Positions 18,290 through 26,702 of a DNA stretch of 38,468 nucleotides are shown piece after piece. The stretch comes from Actinomycetota bacterium (lineage in GTDB: Bacteria > Actinomycetota > Actinomycetes > Mycobacteriales > Mycobacteriaceae). Position numbers and translations under genes: made by a program. The DNA lies in the NCBI GenBank assembly GCA_018268465.1, contig JAFDWN010000034.1:1-38468 (forward strand), read 5' to 3'. The notes beneath the pieces are model-generated. The model saw only the letters and a program-made list of their open reading frames with translations. It was not told the origin of the DNA and searched no databases. How positions within the stretch are numbered: the first letter of the stretch is position 1; each line of letters begins with the position of its first letter.

Positions 18290-18334
18290 AGAAGCCTGGG
18301 TCGTGAAGTCGCGCGCTCAGCGACCCAGACTTCT
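18290..18334 (-). terminator. Hairpin between uspB and uspC
   Basis: Arms AGAAG-c-CTGGGTCG and CGACCCAG-a-CTTCT pair over 13 of 14 positions around a 17-nt loop. No T-run follows in the direction of transcription, so full termination is unlikely. An RNA processing or stability element that sets binding-protein levels relative to the permeases is more likely, as with hairpins near malE in other bacteria. Confidence 0.6.
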
Positions 18335-18344
18335 GGTTCGGCGG

Positions 18345-19172
18345 TCATTTGAGGCCGGTGATGACGATCGAGCGGACGATGTGCCTGCTGAACACGATGA
18401 ACAGTGCGATCAGCGGCACGATGGCCACCGTCGTCGCCGCCATCACCGTCGTCCACTGGGCGTCGTAGCGTGACTGCAGGCCCGCGGTCGCCACCGTCAG
18501 CACCCGCCATGTGTCACCGCTGGTGATCACCAGCGGCCACAGGAAGTTGTTCCATTGCGAGACAACGGTGATCAGCCCGAGGGTGACCAGGATGGGCTTG
18601 CTGGCCGGGATCACGACGTGCACCAGGATGTCCAGCGTGTTGGCGCCGTCGACGCGGGCGGAGTTGAGCAGGTCGGCGGGAATGGCGCGAAAATGCTCGC
18701 GCAGCAGGAAAATCGCGTACGGCGAGCCGAACATGAACGGCAGCACCAGCGCCCAGAACGTGTTGCGCAGACCGGCCTCGGCCATCATGAGATACAGCGG
18801 TACCACCGTGACCGTCGCCGGGACCATCAGAGTCGCAAGGTAGATCCAGAACAGTGCGTCGCGACCGGGGAACTCCAGGCGGGCGAAGGCGTACGCGGCG
18901 AGAACCGAAAACGTCAGTTGGCCGAGCAGGATGACCGCCGCCATCAGGGCCGTCACGATGATCGCCCGGCCGAATCCGGCGCCGGCTAGGTTGGCGTAGT
19001 TCTCCAGGGTCGGCGGGCGGGGCAGCGACAGTGGCGTGCCGGTGTTGAACTGTCGCGCCGAGGTCAGCGACGTCAGCAGACCCAGCAGGAACGGTGCCAG
19101 CGTGATCAGCGCACCGACGGCCAGCACTGGGTAGATCACGAGGCCCGAGGCGACGCGGCTAGGTGAGGTCAT
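18345..19172 (-). CDS. uspB: Sugar ABC transporter permease UspB
   Basis: A 275-aa inner-membrane permease with six predicted helices. The cytoplasmic EAA loop, which docks the ATPase, is seen in EHFRAIPADLLNSARVDGAN. The N-terminal part has the MalG-like PFLLGLLTSL followed by a periplasmic loop. It overlaps uspA by 14 bp, so the two permeases are co-translated. No ATPase is encoded in the operon; mycobacterial Usp permeases are thought to share an ATPase encoded elsewhere (inference). Confidence 0.92.
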   Translation of the reverse strand: MTSPSRVASGLVIYPVLAVGALITLAPFLLGLLTSLTSARQFNTGTPLSLPRPPTLENYANLAGAGFGRAIIVTALMAAVILLGQLTFSVLAAYAFARLEFPGRDALFWIYLATLMVPATVTVVPLYLMMAEAGLRNTFWALVLPFMFGSPYAIFLLREHFRAIPADLLNSARVDGANTLDILVHVVIPASKPILVTLGLITVVSQWNNFLWPLVITSGDTWRVLTVATAGLQSRYDAQWTTVMAATTVAIVPLIALFIVFSRHIVRSIVITGLK

Positions 19173-20031
19173 AGCTGATCCGGCGGCGGAAGTAGAGGTG
19201 CTGGACGATCGTGACGCCGACCAGCAGCACGAACAGGACGACGGCCATCACCGCGGCGCGGCCGACTGCGGCGGCGCCGAACGCTTCGGCGTAGATACGG
19301 TGGGCGATCAGGTCGGTGCGGCCCTGGGGTCCTCCCGCCGTGAGCGCGTAGACGGTGTCGAACACCTGCGCGGCGCTGATGATCCCGGTGACCAGGACGA
19401 AGAACGTCGTGGGCCGCAGCATCGGCACCGTGATGTGCCGGAACCGCTGCCAGGTGCCTGCGCCGTCGGTGCGGGCCGCGCGGTGGATGTCCTCGGGGAT
19501 GGCCAGGATGCCGGCCAGGAAGAACAGCGTGACGTAGCCGACGTTGGTCCAGATCACCACCGCCGAGACGACGGGCAGGGCCAGGGTGGGGTCGGTCAGC
19601 CATTCGATGCGGTGTCCCAGCACCGTGCTGACCACGCCGTCGGTGGGGGCGAGGATCCAGCGCCACAGCACGGCGATGGCCAGCGGGGCGCAGATCCAGG
19701 GCAGCACGAACAGGGTGCGGAAGAACCCGGTGCCGGGCAGACCGCGGGCCAGCAGGGCCGCCGCGGCGAGCCCGAGTACGGTCTGGGTGGGCACCACCAG
19801 CGCGATGAACAGCAGCGTCACCAGCAGTGACGTGGCGAACGAGGCGTCGGTGAGCACGGCGTGCCAATTGCGCAGCCCGACAAATTCGATCGGGCCCAGC
19901 AGGTCCCAGCGTTGCAGGCTCAGCCACAGCACCACCAGCATCGGCAACAGCAGAAAGGTGACCACGCCGAACAGGCTCGGCGCGAGCAACGCGTAGCCGA
20001 GCGCGGTGTCACGTCCCCGCCGGCGCGCCAT
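19159..20031 (-). CDS. uspA: Sugar ABC transporter permease UspA
   Basis: A 290-aa MalF-type permease, first gene of uspABC. It begins MARRRGRDTALGYALLAPSL and has six predicted helices and an EAA loop in EDIHRAARTDGAGTWQRFRHIT. It forms a heterodimer with UspB. The ATG at 20031 lies only 29 bp from the start of the divergent PucR gene, so the two promoters must overlap. TTAAAT on the minus strand lies 6 nt before the ATG, a possible leaderless -10. Confidence 0.92.
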   Translation of the reverse strand: MARRRGRDTALGYALLAPSLFGVVTFLLLPMLVVLWLSLQRWDLLGPIEFVGLRNWHAVLTDASFATSLLVTLLFIALVVPTQTVLGLAAAALLARGLPGTGFFRTLFVLPWICAPLAIAVLWRWILAPTDGVVSTVLGHRIEWLTDPTLALPVVSAVVIWTNVGYVTLFFLAGILAIPEDIHRAARTDGAGTWQRFRHITVPMLRPTTFFVLVTGIISAAQVFDTVYALTAGGPQGRTDLIAHRIYAEAFGAAAVGRAAVMAVVLFVLLVGVTIVQHLYFRRRISYDLT

Positions 20032-20060
20032 GGAGACATTTAACCGCTCGTTAGGCTGCG
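20032..20060. promoter_or_regulatory. 29-bp divergent promoter region uspA / pucR
   Basis: The entire space between the two start codons. It contains TAACCGCTCGTTA (20041-20053), whose outer four bases form an inverted repeat, TAAC and GTTA. A regulator bound here would affect both genes; the PucR protein is the obvious candidate (inference). Confidence 0.4.
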
Positions 20061-21584
20061 ATGGTGATCAGCCTGGACCGCCTGGTGAACGTGTTGGGCG
20101 GATACGGGGTGCGCTCGCGGCTGGGTAAAGTGCCCCGTTCGACCGTGCTGCGCAGCGTGGTGGTGCCCGAGGCGACGGGCGATCGCACCGTCGCCGGTGA
20201 CGTCTTGCTGGCGATCGGCGCGGGTTCGGTGGCCGAGGCGTTGCAGTGGGCGACGTCGGCCCGGGCGGTGGCGGTGCTGGTCCGCGCGGGCGACGGCGCC
20301 GACGAGCCGGTGCCCGACGCGATCGCGCTGTTGTCGGTCGACCAGTCCGTGCCGTGGAGCGAGCTGGCCGCCGTCGTCTACGGATTGGTGCTGGAGGCCC
20401 GCGAAACCGCGTCCGGGCGGGGCCCGACCGATCTCTTCGCGCTGGCCGACAGCCTCGCAGCGACGATCGGGGGTGCCGTGGTCATCGAGGACCGGCTCTC
20501 CCAGGTGCTCGCCTACTCGAAGATGCAGACCGACGCCGACCCGGCCCGGGTGGAAACCATCCTCGGCCGGCGGGTGCCGGCGCGGCTGCGGGCGCGCTTC
20601 GAACGTGACGGGGTGTTCGCACACCTCGCGGCGTCCGACGAACCGCTGTTCGTCGCGGCCGATGCCGGGGACGGTTTGTCGGGGCGCATGGTGGTGGCGG
20701 CCCGGGTCGGGCGCGAGGTATTGGGATCGGTCTGGGTGGCGTGCGCCAAACCGCTGCGCGGCGCGCGTCGGACCGCGCTGACCGACGGCGCGCGCACGGT
20801 GACGCTGCACCTGCTGAGGTCGCGGGCGAGCGCCGACCTGGAACGGCAGGTCGAGTCCGATTCGGTGTTGCGGCTGCTTGAGGGTTCGGCCGACGCGGGC
20901 ACGCTGGCCAGCAGGCTGGGGCTGCCGCACGGCCCGTTGCGGGTGATCGCGTTGCGCCCGCAGCTGCGCGCCGACCGCCACACCGCACCGCTGCTGGCGT
21001 TCGAGGCCGCCACCGCCGGGTTCGGGTGGTCCCGGCCCGGCCGAAGTGCGTTGGCGGACAACGCCGTCTACACCGTGATGGCCTGCGCGGAGGCCGAGCC
21101 GGCGCGCCGGTGGGTGGCCGCGCTGCGGCCGTCGCTGCCGGAGGGGACGACGGTGCTGGCGGGTATCAGCGGTGTCGCGGAGGTCGGCGAGCTCACGTCG
21201 GCCCGCAGAGAAGCCGACGAGTGTCTTGCGCTGCACGAGGCCGGCCCGCCCGGCCGGTTTCCGCCGGCGTATGACGAGGCGTGGGACGACATCCTGGTTC
21301 ATCGGTTGCGGACCGCCGCGGAATCGGGCCGTGTCCCTCAGCGGGGCCCGGTGGCCGACCTCATCCGTCACGACCGCGAGCACGGCACCGCCTACGTCGC
21401 GACGTTGCGGGCCTGGCTGGAAGCGCAGGGGGAGCGACTGCGGGCCGGCGAGGCGCTGGGTGTCCACGAGAACACGGTGCGTAACCGGCTGCGCAGGATC
21501 GTCGAGATCACCGGCCTGGATCTGGACGACGCGCACAAGCGGCTGGCGATGATGATCGAGCTAGCAGCTTTGCCCGACGCCTGA
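20061..21584 (+). CDS. PucR/CdaR-type transcriptional regulator
   Basis: A 507-aa regulator. The N-terminal part (about 1-120) resembles a PucR purine-catabolism domain (LRSVVVPEATGDRTVAGDVLLAIG). A GAF-like or GGDEF-related middle (about 130-400) follows, and the C-terminal helix-turn-helix lies at about 450-495, with GVHENTVRNRLRRIVEITGLDL, the hallmark of the PucR C-terminal domain. These proteins usually activate nearby catabolic or transport genes when a metabolite binds. The position back-to-back with uspA suggests control of the amino-sugar importer, which is inference only. Confidence 0.88.
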   Translation: MVISLDRLVNVLGGYGVRSRLGKVPRSTVLRSVVVPEATGDRTVAGDVLLAIGAGSVAEALQWATSARAVAVLVRAGDGADEPVPDAIALLSVDQSVPWSELAAVVYGLVLEARETASGRGPTDLFALADSLAATIGGAVVIEDRLSQVLAYSKMQTDADPARVETILGRRVPARLRARFERDGVFAHLAASDEPLFVAADAGDGLSGRMVVAARVGREVLGSVWVACAKPLRGARRTALTDGARTVTLHLLRSRASADLERQVESDSVLRLLEGSADAGTLASRLGLPHGPLRVIALRPQLRADRHTAPLLAFEAATAGFGWSRPGRSALADNAVYTVMACAEAEPARRWVAALRPSLPEGTTVLAGISGVAEVGELTSARREADECLALHEAGPPGRFPPAYDEAWDDILVHRLRTAAESGRVPQRGPVADLIRHDREHGTAYVATLRAWLEAQGERLRAGEALGVHENTVRNRLRRIVEITGLDLDDAHKRLAMMIELAALPDA

Positions 21585-21594
21585 CTGTGCCAAA

Positions 21595-21623
21595 CCCACA
21601 ATCCAACGACGCGAAATTGTGGG
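21595..21623 (+). terminator. Hairpin after the PucR gene
   Basis: CCCACAAT and ATTGTGGG form a perfect 8-bp stem with a 13-nt loop, starting 10 bp after the stop codon. There is no T-run, as is common for mycobacterial terminators. An operator is an alternative reading. Confidence 0.5.
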
Positions 21624-21641
21624 AAATCCGCAGACATGGGC

Positions 21642-21657
21642 TGTGAAGTGTGACACA
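21642..21657. promoter_or_regulatory. CRP/Rv3676-type binding site candidate
   Basis: TGTGA-AGTGTG-ACACA matches the CRP consensus TGTGA-N6-TCACA at 9 of 10 defined positions. It lies 177 bp before the ATG of the GreA-fold gene and 57 bp after the PucR stop. Confidence 0.45.
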
Positions 21658-21763
21658 TGATGGCCACAGCAGCTGCGGTTGTGAGGTGGGAGTGTTCGGG
21701 GCCGGCGCCGGTAGGCGCGCTCCAGCCTCCGCCCCGCCCGCCGCGCCACAGACATTCCCCCGT

Positions 21764-21801
21764 CGTCAGGGGCGGCGTCCGGTGTAGACCCGCCCCTGAC
21801 G
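21764..21801 (+). other. Strong 12-bp hairpin before the GreA-fold gene
   Basis: CGTCAGGGGCGG and CCGCCCCTGACG are perfect 12-bp arms around a 14-nt loop. The hairpin ends 32 bp before the ATG at 21834 and just upstream of the GCAGGAG ribosome site. It could be a leader structure, a terminator acting before the gene, or an operator. Nothing else is evident in the 250-bp gap apart from the CRP-like site and the hairpin after pucR. Confidence 0.6.
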
Positions 21802-21833
21802 GCAATCCATTTCCGTCAACGCAGGAGTTCGTC

Positions 21834-22304
21834 ATGACGTCCGCACAACCCATCTGGCTCACACCCCACGCGCACAAGCTGCTGCGGCAGGAACTGGCGG
21901 TGCTGCGCCGCTATGCCGGTGCCGCCGCCGGCGGCGACGGGGATGAGGACAGCACCGCCGTCGCGGTGCGCCGCGCCCAGCAGGGACGGATTCAGCAGAT
22001 CCACGACATGCTGGTCAACGCGGTGATCGGGGAGGATCCGCCCAACGACGGGATCGCCGAACCCGGCATGGTGGTGACGGTGCGCTACCAGGACAGCGGG
22101 GAAGTCGAGACCTTTCTGCTGGGCGTGCGCGGCGCCGACTACGGCGACATCGAGGTGTATTCGGTGAACTGTCCGTTGGGGCGGGCGATCTGCGGTGCGG
22201 GCCCGGGTGAGTCCCGCACCTACGAGTTGCCCGACGGATCCACCCAGACTGTCGTGATGCAGCGCGCGGTCCCCTACGGCCTGCACGTGACGAGCCCGGC
22301 GTGA
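21834..22304 (+). CDS. GreA/GreB C-terminal-domain protein
   Basis: A 156-aa protein with the FKBP-like GreA/GreB C-terminal domain (about 75-150; PGMVVTVRYQDSGEVETFLLG and NCPLGRAICGAGPGESRTYEL). The N-terminal part is a helical hairpin (about 10-60) shorter than in GreA, but its turn is acidic (GGDGDED, 33-39), as is the catalytic tip of Gre factors. It could therefore bind the secondary channel of RNA polymerase and modulate transcript cleavage or initiation; it is not the housekeeping GreA by length. The ATG follows GCAGGAG by about 7 nt. It sits between pucR and tldD without obvious functional link. Confidence 0.82.
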   Translation: MTSAQPIWLTPHAHKLLRQELAVLRRYAGAAAGGDGDEDSTAVAVRRAQQGRIQQIHDMLVNAVIGEDPPNDGIAEPGMVVTVRYQDSGEVETFLLGVRGADYGDIEVYSVNCPLGRAICGAGPGESRTYELPDGSTQTVVMQRAVPYGLHVTSPA

Positions 22305-22328
22305 CCGACACCGTCTGAACGCTGCCGT

Positions 22329-22334
22329 TACGGT
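22329..22334 (+). promoter_or_regulatory. tldD -10 box, probable leaderless start
   Basis: TACGGT (TANNNT) ends 7 nt before the GTG at 22342; no ribosome site is present. This separates tldD-tldE transcription from the GreA-fold gene upstream. Confidence 0.45.
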
Positions 22335-22341
22335 ATGAGCC

Positions 22342-23865
22342 GTGACAGCGACAGTTCCCCGCCGGGTCGACGCCGACTTCCTGGCCTTGCCTCGCCACGG
22401 GCTCGCCGACGCCGCGTTGTCGGCGGCCACCGCTGCCGGCGCCGACTACGCTGACCTGAGAATTCAGCGCATCACCACGGAGGTCGTGCAGCTGCGCGAC
22501 GGTGAGCTGGAGACGGCCGTCGTCAATCGGGAGATCGGCCTTGCGGTACGGGTGATCGTCGACGGCACGTGGGGTTTCGCCTCGCACGCCGAGCTCGACC
22601 CGGCGGTGGCGGCCGAGACGGCGCGGCGGGCGGTCGGGGTGGCGTCCACGCTGGCGGCGCTCAACGCCGAACGCATCGAGCTGGCCGCCGAACCCGTGTA
22701 CGCCGACTACAGCTGGGTGTCGGACTACCGGGTCGACCCGTTCACCGTGACCGGCGCCGAGAAGATCGCGGTGCTCGAGGACTACTCGGGACGGCTGCTG
22801 GCCGCCGACGGTGTCGACCACGTCTCGGCGGCCCTGCACGCGGTCAAGGAGCAGACGTTCTACGCCGACACGTTCGGATCGTCGATCACCCAGCAGCGGG
22901 TGCGGGTGATGCCCACGCTGGAGGCGGTGAGCGTGGACGCCGCGGCGGGCACCTTCGAGACGATGCGCACCCTGGCCCCGCCGACGGCGCGGGGCTGGGA
23001 GGCGGTCGCCGGCGACGACGTGTGGGACTGGTCGGGCGAATTGGCGCAGCTGCCGTCGCTGCTCGCGGAGAAGGTCAAGGCGCCGAGCGTGACCGCTGGG
23101 CCCACCGACCTCGTCATCGATCCGACCAACCTGTGGCTGACGATCCACGAATCCATCGGCCATGCCACCGAATACGATCGCGCCATCGGTTACGAGGCCG
23201 CGTACGCGGGCACGTCGTTCGCCACTCCCAACAAGCTGGGCGTGATGCGCTACGGCTCACCGGTGATGAATGTGACCGCCGACCGCACCGTCGAGTTCGG
23301 CCTGGCGACAGTGGGTTTCGACGACGAGGGGGTGCGCGCGCAGAGCTGGGACCTGGTGCGCGACGGGACCTTCGTCGGTTATCAGCTCGACCGGGTGTTC
23401 GCGCCACGACTCGGCGTGGCCCGATCCAACGGTTGTTCGTACGCCGATTCGCCGCATCACGTTCCGATCCAGCGGATGGCCAATGTCTCGCTGGCGCCCG
23501 GCGGCGACGACGTCAGCACCGCGGAGCTCATCTCGCGGGTCGCGGACGGCATCTACATCGTCGGCGACAAGTCGTGGTCGATCGACATGCAGCGCTACAA
23601 CTTTCAGTTCACCGGGCAGCGGTTCTTCCGGATCCGCGACGGCAAGCTGGACGGCCAGGTGCGCGACGTCGCCTACCAGGCCACCACGACCGACTTCTGG
23701 GGTGCATTGGAGGCCGTCGGCGGGCCGTCGACGTGGCGGCTCGGCGGGGCGTTCAACTGCGGCAAGGCGCAGCCGGGTCAGGTCGCCGCGGTCAGCCACG
23801 GCTGTCCGTCGGCGTTGTTCCGGGGGATCAATGTGCTGAACACCCGCACCGAGGGCGGCAGATGA
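22342..23865 (+). CDS. tldD: Metalloprotease TldD
   Basis: A 507-aa TldD-family zinc protease subunit (M. tuberculosis Rv2315c). The metal site is HESIGHATE with H269, E270 and H274, and a later cysteine in FNCGKAQPGQ is the likely further ligand. TldD and TldE form a heterodimer that degrades unfolded or leader peptides, known for microcin B17 maturation and CcdA degradation in E. coli. No peptide substrate gene is apparent nearby. The start is the GTG at 22342 (VTATVPRRVDADFL). tldE follows after 22 bp. Confidence 0.95.
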   Translation: MTATVPRRVDADFLALPRHGLADAALSAATAAGADYADLRIQRITTEVVQLRDGELETAVVNREIGLAVRVIVDGTWGFASHAELDPAVAAETARRAVGVASTLAALNAERIELAAEPVYADYSWVSDYRVDPFTVTGAEKIAVLEDYSGRLLAADGVDHVSAALHAVKEQTFYADTFGSSITQQRVRVMPTLEAVSVDAAAGTFETMRTLAPPTARGWEAVAGDDVWDWSGELAQLPSLLAEKVKAPSVTAGPTDLVIDPTNLWLTIHESIGHATEYDRAIGYEAAYAGTSFATPNKLGVMRYGSPVMNVTADRTVEFGLATVGFDDEGVRAQSWDLVRDGTFVGYQLDRVFAPRLGVARSNGCSYADSPHHVPIQRMANVSLAPGGDDVSTAELISRVADGIYIVGDKSWSIDMQRYNFQFTGQRFFRIRDGKLDGQVRDVAYQATTTDFWGALEAVGGPSTWRLGGAFNCGKAQPGQVAAVSHGCPSALFRGINVLNTRTEGGR

Positions 23866-23887
23866 CGATGACGAGGAATGGGCAGCG

Positions 23888-25258
23888 ATGATCGGCGCGC
23901 AACAGGTCATCGATACCGCTCTGGCGGAGGCGGCGCGCACGGGCCGCGTCGACGAGACGATCGTGCTCGTCACCGACCGGGCGGATACGTCGCTGCGGTG
24001 GGCCGGCAACTCCATGACCACCAACGGGGAGTCTTTCGGCCGCAGCACCACCGTCATCTCCGTGGTGCGCAGAAGCGACCGGGCGCACGTCGGAACGATG
24101 CAGTCCAGCGAGGTGGACTCCGCGCTGATACCCGATCTTGTCGCGGCGTCCCAGACCGCAGCGCTGGCCGCACCCGAAGCCCGCGACAGCTCGCCCGCCC
24201 TGCCCGCGACCGACTATCCGGACGACTGGGATGCGCCGGTCCCGGTCACCCGCGCGCGGGTGTTCTCCAGAATCGCCGACGGTCTGGCCCGCGGGTTCCG
24301 CGGTCCCGACCAGCTGTACGGATACGCCCGCCATGTGGTGGAGACGACCTTCGTCGCGACGTCGGGTGGGGTGCGTCGCCGCTACACCCAGCCGACGGGT
24401 TCGGTGGAGATCAACGGCAAACGCGGCGGCGCGAGCGCGTGGGTGGGTATCAGCACCGCCGACTACGTCGACGTGCCCATCGATTCGATGCTCGACGAGT
24501 TGTCGACGCGGCTGGGCTGGGCGGCCAGGACGGTGGAGCTGCCCGCGGGGCGTTACGAGACGATCATGCCGCCGTCGACCGTCGCGGACATGATGATCTA
24601 CCTGGCCTGGACGATGGACGGCCGCGGCGCGCAGGAGGGCCGGACGGCGCTGGCCGCACCCGGCGGCACTCGGGTCGGGGAGCGCCTCAGCGAGCTGCCT
24701 TTGACGTTGTACTCCGATCCGGCGGTCCGCCCGCTGCAGTGCACACCGTTCGTCGCGGTGCCGAGTTCCTCGGAACGGATGTCGGTGTTCGACAACGGCA
24801 TGGATCTCGGTCGGGTGGATTGGATCAACGACGGGGTGATCAACACGCTGGCGTATCCGCGGGCCGCGGCGGCCGAATTCGGCCAGCCGGTCGCGGTGCC
24901 CGCGGACAACCTGTTGATGACGGGCGGTTCGGGCAGCCTCGCCGACATGATCGCCGCCACCGAGCGGGGACTGCTGCTGACCACGCTGTGGTACATCAGG
25001 GAGGTCGATCCGACCGTGCTGTTGCTGACGGGGCTGACCCGCGACGGCGTGTACCTGGTCGAAGACGGCGAAGTCACCGCCGCCGTCAACAACTTCCGGT
25101 TCAACGAATCCCCGCTGGACCTGTTGCGGCGCGCCACCGAGGCCGGGGTGAGCGAGGTGACGCTGCCGCGCGAATGGGGTGACTGGGCCACGCGGGCGGC
25201 GATGCCATCGCTGCGGATTCCCGACTTTCACATGTCCTCGGTCAGCCAGGCGCAATAA
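23888..25258 (+). CDS. pmbA: Metalloprotease subunit TldE (PmbA)
   Basis: A 456-aa TldE/PmbA partner of TldD (Rv2314c). It has the shared fold but no HExxxH motif, as expected for the non-catalytic subunit that shapes the chamber. Family-like stretches include [53 protein letters not shown] and [20 protein letters not shown]. The start is the ATG at 23888, preceded by ACGAGGAA at 11-18 nt. The following gene starts 7 bp after its TAA, so at least three genes are probably co-transcribed. Confidence 0.95.
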   Translation: MIGAQQVIDTALAEAARTGRVDETIVLVTDRADTSLRWAGNSMTTNGESFGRSTTVISVVRRSDRAHVGTMQSSEVDSALIPDLVAASQTAALAAPEARDSSPALPATDYPDDWDAPVPVTRARVFSRIADGLARGFRGPDQLYGYARHVVETTFVATSGGVRRRYTQPTGSVEINGKRGGASAWVGISTADYVDVPIDSMLDELSTRLGWAARTVELPAGRYETIMPPSTVADMMIYLAWTMDGRGAQEGRTALAAPGGTRVGERLSELPLTLYSDPAVRPLQCTPFVAVPSSSERMSVFDNGMDLGRVDWINDGVINTLAYPRAAAAEFGQPVAVPADNLLMTGGSGSLADMIAATERGLLLTTLWYIREVDPTVLLLTGLTRDGVYLVEDGEVTAAVNNFRFNESPLDLLRRATEAGVSEVTLPREWGDWATRAAMPSLRIPDFHMSSVSQAQ

Positions 25259-25265
25259 TTCGACG

Positions 25266-26099
25266 GTGCAGGACGTCTTTTCGCGGCTGGCGGGACTGGT
25301 CGGATTGTCGTCGGGGGACCGCCGACTCGACACCCTGATCCGGCTGAGTTGCGGTAGGGCGTTGCGGCTGGCGCCGCTGCCGACGGAGGAGGATCTGCCC
25401 GACGGACGTTCGGACACCGATGCGGTGGTCGCGGCGTTCACCGAGCAGTTCTGCGTCGATGTCTCCGCGATCGGCGCCAATCAGCGCGCCCGGCTGCTCT
25501 CGGCGCTGGGGGGTAGGGCGTTTCGCACCGTGGCGGCCGTGTACATCGCCGATTTCGTGCCGCGGGTGTGGGCCGGGTTCGAGGCGCTGGGGCTGGGCAA
25601 GCCGGGTGGGGGAGACGTGGTTTGGGACCATGACACCGATCCGGCGGAGGCGCTGTTGACGGGTTTCGCACCCGCTGTCGCCCGGCTGCACGCACTGGAT
25701 CCGGTGACCTCGGAGATCGTACGGTTGCGCGGCGCGGCGCAACACCACTGCCGGTTGTGCGCATCGCTGCGCGAGGGGCATGCGCTGGATGCGGGCGGCA
25801 CCGAGGACATGTACACCCAGATCGAGACCTACGAGACCGCGTCTGCGCTGTCCGATCGCCACAAGGCGGCGTTGCGCTATGTCGATGCCCTGATCTGGAC
25901 ACCGGCGCGGATCGACGCCGACGTGGCTGCCGCTGTGCGGCGGGCGTTCTCGGAATCCGAGGCGATCGAACTGACGCTGGACGTGATGCGCAACGCGACC
26001 AACAAGATCGCGGTGGCCATGGGCGCCGATGCGCCGCGGGTGGCGGAGGGGACCGAACGCTATCTCGTCGACGACGACGGTCAGGTGGTGTTCAGCTAG
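25266..26099 (+). CDS. AhpD-like / carboxymuconolactone-decarboxylase-fold protein (Rv2313c-like)
   Basis: A 277-aa alpha-helical protein. The AhpD-type redox centre is visible as a Glu upstream ([13 protein letters not shown]) and C162-x2-C165-x6-H172 in [12 protein letters not shown]. AhpD proteins recharge peroxiredoxins through this CxxC; here the partner is unknown. The GTG at 25266 is preferred because it follows tldE by 7 bp and gives [13 protein letters not shown]; an earlier start would overlap tldE. In M. tuberculosis Rv2313c is likewise next to tldE. Rough synteny with M. tuberculosis ends here. Confidence 0.8.
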   Translation: MQDVFSRLAGLVGLSSGDRRLDTLIRLSCGRALRLAPLPTEEDLPDGRSDTDAVVAAFTEQFCVDVSAIGANQRARLLSALGGRAFRTVAAVYIADFVPRVWAGFEALGLGKPGGGDVVWDHDTDPAEALLTGFAPAVARLHALDPVTSEIVRLRGAAQHHCRLCASLREGHALDAGGTEDMYTQIETYETASALSDRHKAALRYVDALIWTPARIDADVAAAVRRAFSESEAIELTLDVMRNATNKIAVAMGADAPRVAEGTERYLVDDDGQVVFS

Positions 26100-26127
26100 C
26101 GTTCGAATCCTGCCCGCCGTCGCCGAA

Positions 26128-26175
26128 TGTGAACTGGCTGCGAGTATTTCGTGGGTTCGTCGCGGTGGGTTCACA
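26128..26175. repeat. 48-bp palindrome-ended element between convergent genes
   Basis: Ends TGTGAAC and GTTCACA are perfect 7-bp inverted repeats enclosing 34 bp. It lies just after the AhpD-like gene and overlaps the last codon of a minus-strand pseudogene. Its layout recalls the 58-bp elements near 2.3 and 3.3 kb, but the sequence differs. It may be a terminator or another short dispersed element. Confidence 0.45.
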
Positions 26176-26700
26176 CTGCGCGCGCGGGTGGCGACCCGGC
26201 TGTGCCGGTCGGCGGAATCTTGCTCCGGTCCGTCGGGTACCGAAGCTTGTCGCTGTCCAACAGGTCGATCAGATCGATGAGTGCGTGTTGTACGTCGGCC
26301 AGTCGTCTCGAATATCCGCCGGACAGCCCGGGCAGCAGCCCCTGGATTCGCCCGAACCACGACGCGAATGCGCCATCGCTGTGGAATCTCGCGTGAAACT
26401 CCGCGAATCCCATCGTCTCGTAGCGGGGGCCGGCGGTGCCGGAACCATCGGGCGGCACCGGCACCATCAGTTCCCCGATGGCGCGCTGTTGGCCCGGTAC
26501 AGATAGTAGGGGTCGACCATGTCGGTGGTGGAGGAGAGGCGGCGCTGGATCTCGGCGATCCGTGTGTTCAGCTCGCGGGTTTGGTCGACCGCGCCGAGGT
26601 CGAGGAACTGCATGTCGCGCCGGATGATCTCCAGCCAGCCCAGGAAGTCGGCCAACACGAAGAGGGTGTTGGTGACGAAGTAGTCGGGATCGTGCTGGAC
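26171..26700 (-). pseudogene. Truncated, frameshifted hypothetical protein
   Basis: The minus strand reads NTLFVLADFLGWLEIIRRD onward to DPYYLYRAN in one frame, then continues one frame over as RAIGELMVPVPPDGSGTAGP and ETMGFAEFHARF down to a stop at 26171. Restoring one base near 26485-26490 joins the two as one reading. The front end is cut off at about 26700 where the IS remnant begins. The family is not recognised; the residues look like a soluble, mostly helical actinobacterial protein of unknown function. Insertion of the IS and then decay is the likely history. Confidence 0.7.
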
Positions 26701-26702
26701 AC

